Positions 34,930 through 44,727 are shown, counted from the first letter of the stretch. The stretch is 64,000 bases of DNA from Alphaproteobacteria bacterium (GCA_017505705.1 JAFVOS010000003.1:1-64000), one strand, 5' to 3'. Program-made: numbers and translations. Notes: generated by a model not told the origin, from the letters alone.

Positions 34930-34958
34930 ATTTTAGACAAACAACATCTCTTTGTCAA
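34930..34958 (-). promoter_or_regulatory. Strong promoter of the 34893 gene
   Basis: Minus strand -35 TTGACA (34953-34958), 17-bp spacer, -10 TAAAAT (34930-34935). Near-consensus. It diverges from the 34987-35015 promoter. Confidence 0.7.
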
Positions 34959-34986
34959 ACAAAAACTTTTTTCACATATTTTCCCT

Positions 34987-35015
34987 TTGCAGAAGCCTGC
35001 TATTTTTGATATACT
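34987..35015 (+). promoter_or_regulatory. Promoter of the cysteine-rich three-gene operon
   Basis: -35 TTGCAG (34987-34992), 17-bp spacer, extended -10 TGA-TATACT (35010-35015). It gives a leader of about 10 nt that contains AGAGAGA before the ATG at 35032. Confidence 0.65.
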
Positions 35016-35031
35016 TACCCCTAAGAGAGAA

Positions 35032-35898
35032 ATGAAAACACAAACCATACTTTTATTTGCTATAATTGCGCTGATTCCTGGGGTTTCTGGGGCGGCGACG
35101 TCATGTTCACGTGCAAACCTGACCCGTTGTTTGGATTCTGCATGCGCCATCAACATATCGTCAAACCCGGCTGCCCGATGCCAATATTGCGGCACATCCA
35201 GTGCGGGCGAACCGACATCTGGCGGCATGCGCAGTGTATCTGTGGGCACATCTGCAAAATACAATATATCTGACAAGGATTTAAAAAAGGCCCCAACCGA
35301 ACCATCTGAACGTTATGCGTGGGCGGCAAAACAGTGTTTAAAAAAAGTATCTGGATGTACCGTTGATGATGTCTCCGACGTATACGACGAATTAATCGAG
35401 CAATCATGCAAGGCAGCCGGAATTTCTGCTGAGATGAAATCCCTGTCCAAGGAAGCTGCGCAAAAGCGAACAAATTCATCGTGTGCAGCGGAATTAAACG
35501 CATGCATTATCATGGACACACGTTGTGGTGCCGATTACAGCAAATGTAAAGAAGACGCAGACTTTAACAAATTCTTTGCGGCCTGTGGTGTCGAAGCAAC
35601 TGGTTGCGATGAACATATATCCAGCATTCGTGACAATCTGATTGCCGCACGTGACAATGCCATTGATAACGCAGAAGAATTACTGGCCAGCATTGTGTCT
35701 GCATACCAAAGTGCACGAACAAATTTAATTGCGAACACAAAAGATCAATGTGCTGACAATTCTGGGCGTGACGCATGCATTGAACGTGTCTGCGCAACCA
35801 ACATGATAAATAAATGTGCAGACGGATTTGAACAGGAACGTGCAATGGCGACCCAGCTGTGCAAATTCCACGACGTTGCATGTGCTACATTAAAATAA
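35032..35898 (+). CDS. Exported cysteine-rich protein, first gene of the mosaic-OmpA operon
   Basis: This is a 288-residue protein from the ATG at 35032. The signal peptide (MKTQTILLFAIIALIPGVSGA) is followed by a cysteine module CSRANLTRCLDSACAINI..NPAARCQYC (about residues 24-53). A helical body with paired cysteines (CAAELNACI, CGADYSKC, CDEH) follows, ending in CKFHDVAC. The body resembles parts of the CMD-family proteins in spacing (CG-[AS]-x-[YF]-x-x-C), although the CMD-x-FC module is replaced. It lies 14 bp before the next gene. Location is predicted as periplasmic. Confidence 0.82.
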   Translation: MKTQTILLFAIIALIPGVSGAATSCSRANLTRCLDSACAINISSNPAARCQYCGTSSAGEPTSGGMRSVSVGTSAKYNISDKDLKKAPTEPSERYAWAAKQCLKKVSGCTVDDVSDVYDELIEQSCKAAGISAEMKSLSKEAAQKRTNSSCAAELNACIIMDTRCGADYSKCKEDADFNKFFAACGVEATGCDEHISSIRDNLIAARDNAIDNAEELLASIVSAYQSARTNLIANTKDQCADNSGRDACIERVCATNMINKCADGFEQERAMATQLCKFHDVACATLK

Positions 35899-35912
35899 GG
35901 GCAAAACCAAAG

Positions 35913-38189
35913 ATGAAACAAGGCATGATTAGTTTAAAGAAATTTATTCCATGCGCAACATCTGCGATGATTGCAGTTTGCACTGTGCTGGTGATTGATG
36001 ATTGTCATGCTGTATCTGTTTCTGGGCGCACTGCCCCTGCCCGGGCCAAGGTGACATCCACAGCTGCCGTACGCACACCAACCGTAAAAACAACGAAAGC
36101 AACAACTGAAACATCTTCTGCACAAAAGCCTGTTGAAGCAGAAACCATAACTGTTGAAGAAACATTTGAATTTGAAGACAGAACAGGAATGTTTGACAGT
36201 GCAATTGGTGCCACAAACACATCTGCATCTGGCACAACATCTGATGGTGATTTGGCCGAAATGATTCGGAAACAGCGTGCTGCATTAAATGCAGCAGACG
36301 CCGCCACAACAACCCAGAATACAATGCGCACATCTATTGCATCTGGTCAAAATGCATGTGATATGGGGCTGCGAAAATGTATGCAATCAAAATGCGGTGC
36401 AGACTTTACCAAATGCAGTGGTGATACAGACACAACCTGGGGCGACAAAATGGATTCATGCCGTCGTGATTTGAAATGCACTGGCCATGAATACCAACTG
36501 TTCACAACAGAAATCAAGGCTGATCGTGATGTGAACGCCCAACTGGCGAACTATAATCGCATTATTGAATGTGGAAACCGATATAACAGCTGTATTGTAA
36601 GCGAGTGCGGCACAACATATTCAAAATGTCTTGGGAAAACAGCTGGCGATTTGGCAATTTCGAAATGTAAAAAAATACAGACAGAATGCACCCAAATGGA
36701 CAGCGGTTTGGCATCACGTACAATGAATGTTTTTGCCACCCTGCGCCAGGATGCAGAAAAACAAATTCAGCGTGATGAACAGCGCCTGTATGATTTGCGT
36801 GATGAAATGGAACGCACATGTCGCAGTTTGGGTGCAATGTTCGATCAAAGAAGTCTGGATTGCGTATACACAATTAATTTCTTTGCTGACAATAATACCA
36901 CCCCATACGCCACAAAAAAATCATACGCAGGCGGCACATTTGATTGTGAGCCAGGCTGGTTTGGCATTGACATAACAACATTCAAAGAAAACGCATATCG
37001 TGAAACCATTGCACAAAAATCTGCATCTGCTGCGATGCTGGGATCTGGGGTTGGGATGGCTGCTGGCGCAATAACATCTGGTGCAATGTCACGCGCATTA
37101 GAAACCCAGAAAGCAGAAAAAGCAATGGAAAGCGTAGAGAAAGAGGCCGAGAAAGAAGCAAAACAAGCTGAAAAAGACGCCAAGAAAGATGCCCGTCAAG
37201 AAAAGCGTGACGCAAAAAAAGCAGAAAAAGACGAAAAGAAAGCGGAAAACAAGGCCGAACGTGACGCTAAAAAGACAGAGAAAAAAGCGGAACGTGACGC
37301 TAAAAAAGCCGAAAAATCAGAAGAACGGGCAGAAAACAAGGCTGAACATGACGCTAAAAAGGCTGAGGAAAAAGCCGAACGTGATGCTAAAAAAGCCGAA
37401 AAATCAGAAGAACGGGCAGAAAACAAGGCTGAACGTGACGCTAAAAAGGCCGAGAAAAAAGCCGAAAAAGAAGAAAAGAAGCAACAAAATCAAATGAGTA
37501 AAGCTGCCTGTGATTCGGTTGGCGGCAATTGGCGCCCTGCGACCAAGCAATGCAGCTGCCAAGACATCAATGGCGACACCATTAAAACGTCTAATATTGA
37601 TGATTGCATTGTTCTGGTCGAAGAAGAAGAAATCGAAGAAAACGATGACCTGAACACAACACAAATTGTTTGTGAAGACAAAGGTGGCACTTGGTCTGAT
37701 GGTAAATGCAAATGCAAAAATGCAAAGGAACGCAACATAACAACCAAGAATCCAGTTATGGATTGCGTAAAACCATCAGAAACCACCAACGACGAAGAAT
37801 ATAACGACGACGAAGACGACGATCTGAACACAACACAAATTGTTTGTGAAGACAAAGGTGGTACTTGGTCAAACAACAAATGCAAATGCAAAAATGCAAA
37901 GGGACGCAACATAACAACCAAGAATCCGGTTATGGATTGCGTAAAACCATCAGAAACCACTAACGACAAAGAAGATATTACATATGACGACACTGAATCT
38001 GATGATTCAGATGAAGAAAATAGCGAAGACGACGATGGCAGTGGCCAAGCATATTCGTATACTGTGGGGCAAAAGCCCAAAGACTATGCGCCAGAAGCCA
38101 GTTGGGCAATTTATCACAATAACAAAATATTCCTAGAACAAGACGCTAAAGACAAATTTATCAACGAAAAAATTGCACAAGAATGCTAA
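35913..38189 (+). CDS. Exported cysteine-rich protein with Lys/Glu/Ala helix and duplicated C-terminal modules
   Basis: This is a 758-residue protein; AAGGG lies 11 nt before the ATG at 35913, and a second ATG at 35925 is possible. A signal region (to about residue 34) and Thr/Ala linker precede a cysteine body (CDMGLRKCMQSKCGADFTKC, CGTTYSKC). A Gly/Ala segment SAAMLGSGVGMAAGAITSGA follows. Residues about 396-528 are an uninterrupted highly charged helix of AEKKAERDAKK-type repeats. Then come a CDSVGGNW..CSCQD module and two 52-residue copies of a CEDKGGTWS..KCKCKNAK module separated by acidic runs. The helix could act as a long rigid spacer (inference). Function unknown. Confidence 0.83.
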   Translation: MKQGMISLKKFIPCATSAMIAVCTVLVIDDCHAVSVSGRTAPARAKVTSTAAVRTPTVKTTKATTETSSAQKPVEAETITVEETFEFEDRTGMFDSAIGATNTSASGTTSDGDLAEMIRKQRAALNAADAATTTQNTMRTSIASGQNACDMGLRKCMQSKCGADFTKCSGDTDTTWGDKMDSCRRDLKCTGHEYQLFTTEIKADRDVNAQLANYNRIIECGNRYNSCIVSECGTTYSKCLGKTAGDLAISKCKKIQTECTQMDSGLASRTMNVFATLRQDAEKQIQRDEQRLYDLRDEMERTCRSLGAMFDQRSLDCVYTINFFADNNTTPYATKKSYAGGTFDCEPGWFGIDITTFKENAYRETIAQKSASAAMLGSGVGMAAGAITSGAMSRALETQKAEKAMESVEKEAEKEAKQAEKDAKKDARQEKRDAKKAEKDEKKAENKAERDAKKTEKKAERDAKKAEKSEERAENKAEHDAKKAEEKAERDAKKAEKSEERAENKAERDAKKAEKKAEKEEKKQQNQMSKAACDSVGGNWRPATKQCSCQDINGDTIKTSNIDDCIVLVEEEEIEENDDLNTTQIVCEDKGGTWSDGKCKCKNAKERNITTKNPVMDCVKPSETTNDEEYNDDEDDDLNTTQIVCEDKGGTWSNNKCKCKNAKGRNITTKNPVMDCVKPSETTNDKEDITYDDTESDDSDEENSEDDDGSGQAYSYTVGQKPKDYAPEASWAIYHNNKIFLEQDAKDKFINEKIAQEC
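37100..37495 (+). repeat. Degenerate repeats encoding a Lys/Glu/Ala helix
   Basis: Short units encoding AERDAKKAEKK-type peptides repeat imperfectly, including two longer near-identical copies of KAEKSEERAENKAE around 37305-37440. Such tracts often vary in copy number between strains. Confidence 0.8.
37644..37973 (+). repeat. Two 156-bp direct repeats, 174-bp period
   Basis: Copies at 37644-37799 and 37818-37973 encode the CEDKGGTWS module. They are almost identical in DNA, with differences clustered around the SDG/SNN codons. Confidence 0.88.
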
Positions 38190-38204
38190 ATCGGTAACAA
38201 ACAC

Positions 38205-41105
38205 ATGAGAAAAATAATATTTGTAATTTTTAGTCTAATATATGCCATCCCTGCAATGGCATTAAATGTATCCGGTACAGTTGTTGACGAAAACAACGAA
38301 CCATTAATCGGTGCAACAGTTTACATGCCTGGTACAACCAAGGGGTTTTCAATCTACGATCCAAACGGCAAATTTTCTGAATCCATCGATGTGTCTGAAA
38401 CAGATCAACTTGAGGTATCTTTTATGGGATGCCAGCCTGGAATGTTCAGCGCGAACGAATTAAACGACAAACTGATTATATTAAATTGTACACAACAACT
38501 CGAAGCAATATCTGTCGAGGCTGTTTTTGTTTCACGTCCTTGCAATACGACTGAACTGACTGAACTAAATGCAACCGCTGGTTCTACCAAGAAACCAGAA
38601 TACTCTGACGATGGCACAAACGCATATTGTAATCCAACTGCTTGCAAATGTGGTTTTGATTTAAATAAAACTAATCCTGAAAAAAACACGTGTGATCCAT
38701 GGCCCAGTGATGGCAAAGAATGCAAAACCAGTGATGAACATGCATCACTGGGATATATGGAGTGTATAGACGACAAACCTGTTTGCAAAATAGAAAAATG
38801 CAAGGTTGGCTATAAACTTAATGGTGACAAATGCGTCGAAATAAAATGTCCATGTGGCCAAGATTTTGACGAAAAAACAAACGAATGCGTGGCGTGGACC
38901 GCTGATAAAAAATGCACAAAATTACCCAAGAATGCAAAATCTGGGAAACCAGTCTGTCGTGACGGCATTGAAATTTGCGAAATAACTGAATGTGACGGTA
39001 TTGAATTTGATCTGGACACAGAAAACAACCAGTGCAAAAAAACAACTGGCGACGAATGCACCAGCAACGATAAAAATGCCAAGAAAGCAAAACTGGAAAA
39101 ACGCAATAAAGAAATGATATGCGTTATTAAAACCTGCAACAAGGGCTATACCCCCAGTGACGATGGCTTAAAATGCGAACAAAGTGCCGGCGATTGTTCA
39201 TCCCAGGTTTCACAAATCGACCCTAATGCGACCAAGGGCGAATACAAAAAGAAAGAATGTCGTATCACAGAATGCAAGAATGGCTATGACGTTGACAATA
39301 ACAAATGCGTTCCAATCAGTGGCAATTGCAAAAAGCTGCCTGAAAACGCACTTCGTGGCACAATCAAATTTGACGATAAAACCCAATCTGAAATCTGTCT
39401 GGTATCCCACTGCAAGGCTGGATTTAAGCCCAGCGACGACAAAAAATCATGCATTGCTGACCAAGAAGAACAGAATAAAATGGACGAACTGCGTGATAAT
39501 TATGAAAAGACCAAAGCCAACGAACAATCATTGGCCAATCGCACATTGGGGGCCGCATCAATGGCAACAATGGGGCTGGGTGCAATGCAGGCTGCATCTG
39601 CCAAGGCTGAAAAAAATGTATACGAAGACGTGGAACAAGATATGGCATCATATCTGGCAACATTCCGCTGTGATTTTGGTACAGGTAAAAGATTCCAAGG
39701 CGGCGAAAAAAATATTCAAATCCCAGGTACTGCAGAATTAATACCACTGTATTCTGAATATGTTAACCTGGCCAATGATTTAAAGGCCCGCAAAGAACAA
39801 CTGGGGATGCGTGCCGGTATTGAATCTGAAAAGATACTGGATTCTGCAACAACGGGATTATATGACGATGTTTCCAGTGGGATTACATCAGGTGTATATG
39901 CATCACTGTCACGTGCATTGATGAATCCTGATGGCGAAGATGCAAAAAAATGGGCTGAAATGAAGGGCGAAACAGACAAACAGCTGAAACAAGGCCTGAC
40001 AGCGGTTGGTATCGGCGCAGTAGTGGGTGTCGCCGGAAACGCAATCATAAACCATGGCTTCAAAGAAAAAAGCCAAGAAATACTGAATAAATATAAAAAA
40101 ATCGGCAATGTATTCCAAGAAATCAAAAAATCTGAACCAGTACCAAAATGTTCAGATGTTGACGGTGCAACCGGTACAGACATAGAAAACTGCACATGTC
40201 GTGATAAAAACAAGGTATACCAAGGCAAAGAACTGGGGTGCGTCGCATGCGAAAATGGAAAAATACCAGAAAAGAACAAATGTGTATGCCCACCAGACAT
40301 GGTTGAAATCGGATCCAAATGCCAGAAAAAACAAGACGCCCCCGTCACACCAGACAACAAAACATGTGAATTAACGGGTCTGCGCATGGAAAAAGAATGC
40401 AAATGCGTTGAACACGCCACCGCAGATTCAAACGTATGTGAATGCATCGATGGATATGAAAATATTGATGGCGTGTGCACCAAAGAACCGCCACAATGCA
40501 ACCTGACGGGTCTGGTTGACACAACCACATGTAAATGTATTGAAAACGCAACACAAAATGGAACAAAATGCGAATGTTCGACACCTGGATATAAACATGA
40601 CGGTAACAAATGCGTTGCAAATAACACACCTGCTATTGCTGAAATCATTAACCCGAACAAACCAATGTTTTCAACACAGTTTAACTCTGACGCATTGTTT
40701 GAAAGTGGCAAAAGCACACTGACAGACCAAGGCAAAAGATTCTTGCAAAATTTCCAACAAAAATTAGATTCTGCATTGGCCGATGCCCAATCAGAAAATC
40801 CAGATATAACATTCAGCCTGGCCGATGTTGAAAATTACTGTATCAAAATTGTTGGACACACAGACCGAACAAAGTTTAAAAATGATCCAACAGACAGTAA
40901 AAACCAAAAATTGTCCGAAGATCGTGCAAACACAATCAAACAAATTTTAATCTCTGGCAAGAATATACCAGACAGCACAATTACAACCTCTGGCATGGGA
41001 CCATCACAATGCACTGTTGATTTATATCCAAAACGCAATGATCCAAAATGCCGTCGTGTTGACGTTGAATTCTGGGCTGGCTCATGTCAAAATTTAAAGA
41101 ACTAA
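38205..41105 (+). CDS. Mosaic exported protein: CarboxypepD_reg-like, EGF-like repeats, glycine zipper, OmpA domain
   Basis: This is a 966-residue protein. After the signal peptide (to about residue 19), residues 21-95 form a carboxypeptidase-regulatory-like domain (VSGTVVDENNEPLIGATVYMPGTTKG). This type is usual at the N-terminus of Bacteroidota SusC-type receptors. About six cysteine-rich EGF-like units (residues 140-450, for example CKVGYKLNGDKCV) follow. Next come a helical region, a TAVGIGAVVGVAGNAII membrane-like segment (about 605-622) and three more EGF-like units. The C-terminal OmpA domain (821-966) has the IVGHTDRTK motif, LSEDRA helix and CRRVDVEF end, and should bind peptidoglycan. 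It is the last gene of a three-gene operon. Confidence 0.88.
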   Translation: MRKIIFVIFSLIYAIPAMALNVSGTVVDENNEPLIGATVYMPGTTKGFSIYDPNGKFSESIDVSETDQLEVSFMGCQPGMFSANELNDKLIILNCTQQLEAISVEAVFVSRPCNTTELTELNATAGSTKKPEYSDDGTNAYCNPTACKCGFDLNKTNPEKNTCDPWPSDGKECKTSDEHASLGYMECIDDKPVCKIEKCKVGYKLNGDKCVEIKCPCGQDFDEKTNECVAWTADKKCTKLPKNAKSGKPVCRDGIEICEITECDGIEFDLDTENNQCKKTTGDECTSNDKNAKKAKLEKRNKEMICVIKTCNKGYTPSDDGLKCEQSAGDCSSQVSQIDPNATKGEYKKKECRITECKNGYDVDNNKCVPISGNCKKLPENALRGTIKFDDKTQSEICLVSHCKAGFKPSDDKKSCIADQEEQNKMDELRDNYEKTKANEQSLANRTLGAASMATMGLGAMQAASAKAEKNVYEDVEQDMASYLATFRCDFGTGKRFQGGEKNIQIPGTAELIPLYSEYVNLANDLKARKEQLGMRAGIESEKILDSATTGLYDDVSSGITSGVYASLSRALMNPDGEDAKKWAEMKGETDKQLKQGLTAVGIGAVVGVAGNAIINHGFKEKSQEILNKYKKIGNVFQEIKKSEPVPKCSDVDGATGTDIENCTCRDKNKVYQGKELGCVACENGKIPEKNKCVCPPDMVEIGSKCQKKQDAPVTPDNKTCELTGLRMEKECKCVEHATADSNVCECIDGYENIDGVCTKEPPQCNLTGLVDTTTCKCIENATQNGTKCECSTPGYKHDGNKCVANNTPAIAEIINPNKPMFSTQFNSDALFESGKSTLTDQGKRFLQNFQQKLDSALADAQSENPDITFSLADVENYCIKIVGHTDRTKFKNDPTDSKNQKLSEDRANTIKQILISGKNIPDSTITTSGMGPSQCTVDLYPKRNDPKCRRVDVEFWAGSCQNLKN

Positions 41106-41135
41106 AAAACGCCCGCCCAGTGGGCGTTTTTTTTG
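41106..41135 (+). terminator. Terminator of the cysteine-rich operon
   Basis: CGCCC AGT GGGCG hairpin followed by eight T residues, directly after the stop codon. Confidence 0.85.
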
Positions 41136-41527
41136 CACAGGCATTGTGTTTGATACATTCACAATTTTTCAGCCATCAGAACCAACTTAAACAACCATAT
41201 TAAGCATACCACAATCTGTTTCTTACACTGCGCAAACAATGCATCACAACAATCAAAACATGGCTTTAATAAAACCAGCCACATTCTAACACAATTCAAC
41301 AACCGAACAATATATCGCCCACATAAAATTTATATACACCCAATCCCCAACCAAACATAATAGATATGATATATAAATGCTGCACTATCACAACATCATA
41401 AATTAATATTTAAATAAACACCCTGCACTAATATTCAACCAAGAATAAATACAAGAATTATCTTACCTAAAAGGCAATCATCCCCACGACTAATATCCAT
41501 GACAATACATAAACAGCAGATAATAAA
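41136..41527. other. AT-rich intergenic region without a recognised gene
   Basis: About 390 bp rich in A, C and T on the plus strand, with many stop codons in all frames and no SD-preceded ORF. No hairpin, promoter pair or repeat of note was seen. Confidence 0.5.
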
Positions 41528-41553
41528 AAACCCGCCATTCGGCGGGTCTTATT
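41528..41553 (-). terminator. Terminator of the 41554 gene
   Basis: CCCGCC ATTC GGCGGG stem. On the minus strand it is followed by TTTTTTATT. Confidence 0.85.
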
Positions 41554-44500
41554 TTAGAATTGCAGCTCCTGCTTGTCAATCCTCCATTCGCCCCACTTCT
41601 TGTCTTTACACCTACGCTTTGAATCATTGTTATTATATTTAATATTATTGCAATCGCGGTGTCTTGTAAGAAGCGTACAGGTATTAGTCGATGGATTCCA
41701 TGTCGCCTCTCTCGATTCTTCATACAGCGTACCTTTCTTGTTAACAGAATAGTCTTGGATTGCCGTAAAACCTGTAATCTTTGGCTTATCACCAACAGAC
41801 GCCAAACAAGCATCTTTATTAACCGCATCAGCAGCCAGTTTTGCTTCATTCTTTGTCTTTTCTGTTTCTGCCTTGACTACTTCAATTTCAGCTTGCTTTT
41901 CTGCAATCAAAACTTCTGTTTCAGCCTTTTTCACCTCAAGTGTTTGTTGAACCTCCGCAATTTTTATTTGCGATTCTGCACGAATCTTTTCAATTTCTGC
42001 CTGGCTTTGTGCTAACTTAATCTGACGTTCTGTTTCTGCATTAATTTTAGCAATCTCAGCCTTGGTTTCCATTTCCATGCGCTGTTTGTCCATCTCCAAA
42101 GCATGCAACTCTTCTGCATGTGCCGCTTCAATTGCATCATATTCACTCATCTTTGATGCCAGATTTGCAATATCCTTGGCTTCTTTCAAACGCAATTCGT
42201 CAAACTTAGCATAATAGTTGTTACGAACCGTTGACAACACCGCATTTCCAACCATTGTACGTGCTGTTGATGCCAATTGTGGGAAACGTCCAGATCCGGT
42301 TAAATCTTCACGACTGTTATTAACCTTCATACCTTGAACCGTACGGCCACTGATACATTGTTTTACCTTTTCATCGGCTTCAATCGATGCAATCGTACTT
42401 GCAATCAACGCATCAATCTTTTCGATTTCAGAAACAACGGCTTCTGATGCATTACCTTTAAATGACAAATACTTCATGCCCTTGCTTGGTGTTGCAGCTA
42501 TCAATGCACCACCATCTTCATCAACAGTTGCCGTTTCTGCGACCAAATCAATATCACCCCATGGCATTTCACCACTGATTATACCGTCAAAGATGCGTCC
42601 CTTGGCCTCACCTGCCCCCAGCATATCTGAAGGAACCATTTCAGCATTTTCGAAGCATACCTGTTCGTTGTTCGCATCTGCCTTGGCACACATCTGATAT
42701 GACAATGTACGTGCACCCAACTCCTTGTCAATATTCAATCCCATGCAATCTTCTGTACCACCACAAACCTTGGTCACAGCGGCATCAATTGCATTTTGGC
42801 ATGCTGTATACATACTGTTATCAATATTCAACAGCAAACCTTGAATCAAATTTGCAATTTTGTCATATGTTTCTTCACCACCAACCTTGTCTGCACCATA
42901 TTCTTTTTGGCACCCAACCATTTTATCATATGGACACATACGGATAATGGTATCTGTATCCAAACCAATACAGTTTGAATAATCTGGACCACATCTATCT
43001 TCTGATTGGATACATTCCTTAACTTCTTTGGTACAAGAGTCTACACGCATTGATGCCAAACGTGCCAAAACATAACCCCAAATCGGACTCTGATCTGCGG
43101 CAGCTTCACTGGACGCATCAATACCACAAGAATTTAATGGAATCTTACATACATTCAACATTGTCCCTGGACGTGTCAAACACATATCGTATGTTGCATC
43201 TGGGTCATTTGGATCCATGCTTTCTTTACATGCCTTTTGGAAACAATCAGAAATTGTACCGATACAGTTCTGACGATTATTATTTTCAGCAATCAATTCC
43301 GCAGCCTTCATTTGGGGTGCTACTTCTTTTAAGAATGTATCCCAAACCTGACTTGCAACATTAACACAAGACTTTGTCACTGATTCACACAATGGTTTTT
43401 TAGACACCAACATATCATATGTCGACGCAGAAATTTCGATTGTTGTTGCCGCACCCTTAATCTGATATGCCTTTGACCCACGTGTTGTGCTTTTTGTCAC
43501 ATTTGTTGCATCCATTGCGGATACAGATGCACATCCTGCGAAATCTTCACCGCAACCACCTGTTGTCTGCATACACTTTTTAAATTCAACTGTACACTGA
43601 CCTAAATCATACTTATTTGCACTGCGATACTGATCCAGGGCTGTCTGACGCAACGCCTGTTCAGCCGCAGCCAATTTCTGTGCACTGGCATTCTTCTGCT
43701 GTTTCAGGGTGTTTTCATACGCTGCACAGTCTGAACGAACACGCTGTGAATACATAGCCTTTAACATATTCAATTCTTTTGCACATTCTGGCATCTGCGA
43801 TGCACAAATCTTAGCTGCTGACGTATGCAACGCATCACCTTCTTTACCTTCTATCGATTCGGCGATTGGATTTGATTCACCAAACACATCTTCTTCATCA
43901 TCAAAATTAACCGACGTATCCCACAGCGACAGATCTAATGTACGACGTGCTTTTTGTGTATTTTCTGTTGCTTTTTCAACCTTATTTCCCTCTGCAATAA
44001 TCGCATCTGCAACAGACTGGGCACTCTTCAACACCGCAGATGCATCATCACCCATCTCCAGGCGTTCTACACCAACCGTTGCCATTTTATAAGATTGTTG
44101 ATCTAACTTTTCAATTTCTGCCAAGATTGCATCAAATTCTGCATTCTTATCACTGCAAATACATCTTCCACCGGTTTCATTATCCAGCATACAGAACGCA
44201 TCCATACAACCTTCGTACTTTGCCTGGCACTCTTCACTGACCACCACATTTTTTGCAGCAGTTGCAACCTTGGTCCCTGTACCAATAACTTTCTGAGTTG
44301 TACCTGCACGTGCCGCCACTGGCTTGGCCGCTGTTGCGGTTGGCGTTGTACCAGAACGTCCACGAACCACTGTGTTTGCGGTCCCTGTTGACGTCGCAGC
44401 CGTTGCCGCTTTTGGCGCTGTACGTGCCCCTGTGGCCGCACGTGCCGCCACTGGTTTTGCACCACCTGTTGTACCAGATGCCGGCGCCGCCGTACCGCTG

Positions 44501-44583
44501 GAACGTCCACGACGCTGTGTCGCCGCATCAGCACTGTTAAACAAACCTGCTACTAACATACAGAAAATTGCTATTTTTTTCAT
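41554..44583 (-). CDS. Large cysteine-rich exported protein with C-terminal coiled coil, CMD-motif family
   Basis: This is a 1009-residue protein from the ATG at 44583, with GGGGAG 6 nt upstream. A signal peptide (MKKIAIFCMLVAGLFNSADA) and an Ala/Thr/Gly-rich linker of about 95 residues precede the module with Cys119, 126, 131, 141 and 143. The body closely follows the protein at 1-1812 (SDCAAYENT, NKYDLGQCTVEFKKCM, CGEDFAGC, CGPDYSNC). Residues about 790-930 form a long Glu/Lys/Ala/Ile coiled coil (IAKINAETERQIKLAQSQ...). A short cysteine-bearing tail ends the protein. It has a single-gene unit with its own promoter and terminator, distant from its three paralogues. Function unknown. Confidence 0.88.
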   Translation of the reverse strand: MKKIAIFCMLVAGLFNSADAATQRRGRSSGTAAPASGTTGGAKPVAARAATGARTAPKAATAATSTGTANTVVRGRSGTTPTATAAKPVAARAGTTQKVIGTGTKVATAAKNVVVSEECQAKYEGCMDAFCMLDNETGGRCICSDKNAEFDAILAEIEKLDQQSYKMATVGVERLEMGDDASAVLKSAQSVADAIIAEGNKVEKATENTQKARRTLDLSLWDTSVNFDDEEDVFGESNPIAESIEGKEGDALHTSAAKICASQMPECAKELNMLKAMYSQRVRSDCAAYENTLKQQKNASAQKLAAAEQALRQTALDQYRSANKYDLGQCTVEFKKCMQTTGGCGEDFAGCASVSAMDATNVTKSTTRGSKAYQIKGAATTIEISASTYDMLVSKKPLCESVTKSCVNVASQVWDTFLKEVAPQMKAAELIAENNNRQNCIGTISDCFQKACKESMDPNDPDATYDMCLTRPGTMLNVCKIPLNSCGIDASSEAAADQSPIWGYVLARLASMRVDSCTKEVKECIQSEDRCGPDYSNCIGLDTDTIIRMCPYDKMVGCQKEYGADKVGGEETYDKIANLIQGLLLNIDNSMYTACQNAIDAAVTKVCGGTEDCMGLNIDKELGARTLSYQMCAKADANNEQVCFENAEMVPSDMLGAGEAKGRIFDGIISGEMPWGDIDLVAETATVDEDGGALIAATPSKGMKYLSFKGNASEAVVSEIEKIDALIASTIASIEADEKVKQCISGRTVQGMKVNNSREDLTGSGRFPQLASTARTMVGNAVLSTVRNNYYAKFDELRLKEAKDIANLASKMSEYDAIEAAHAEELHALEMDKQRMEMETKAEIAKINAETERQIKLAQSQAEIEKIRAESQIKIAEVQQTLEVKKAETEVLIAEKQAEIEVVKAETEKTKNEAKLAADAVNKDACLASVGDKPKITGFTAIQDYSVNKKGTLYEESREATWNPSTNTCTLLTRHRDCNNIKYNNNDSKRRCKDKKWGEWRIDKQELQF

Positions 44584-44608
44584 TAGAAACTCCCCTTCTA
44601 TCCCTGTT

Positions 44609-44614
44609 ATTATA
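44609..44614 (-). promoter_or_regulatory. -10 element of the 44583 gene
   Basis: Perfect TATAAT on the minus strand, extended by TGA. The -35 (TTTTAT, 17 bp) is weak. Confidence 0.45.
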
Positions 44615-44676
44615 TCAAACAAAGGAATTTAATAAAAGTGCTTTTTTATAAAAAACCAATAAAAACATCGACAATA

Positions 44677-44704
44677 TTGATATTTTATGCATTTAACCTA
44701 TATA
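44677..44704 (+). promoter_or_regulatory. Promoter of the 44728 gene
   Basis: -35 TTGATA (44677-44682), 16-bp spacer, -10 TATATA (44699-44704). Confidence 0.45.
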
Positions 44705-44727
44705 AAGTATACGTGGGGGATAAAAAA

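Noticed and set aside
41136-41527. Hidden gene or RNA in the 390-bp gap
   Set aside because: No SD-preceded frame, promoter pair or stable stem could be found by eye.
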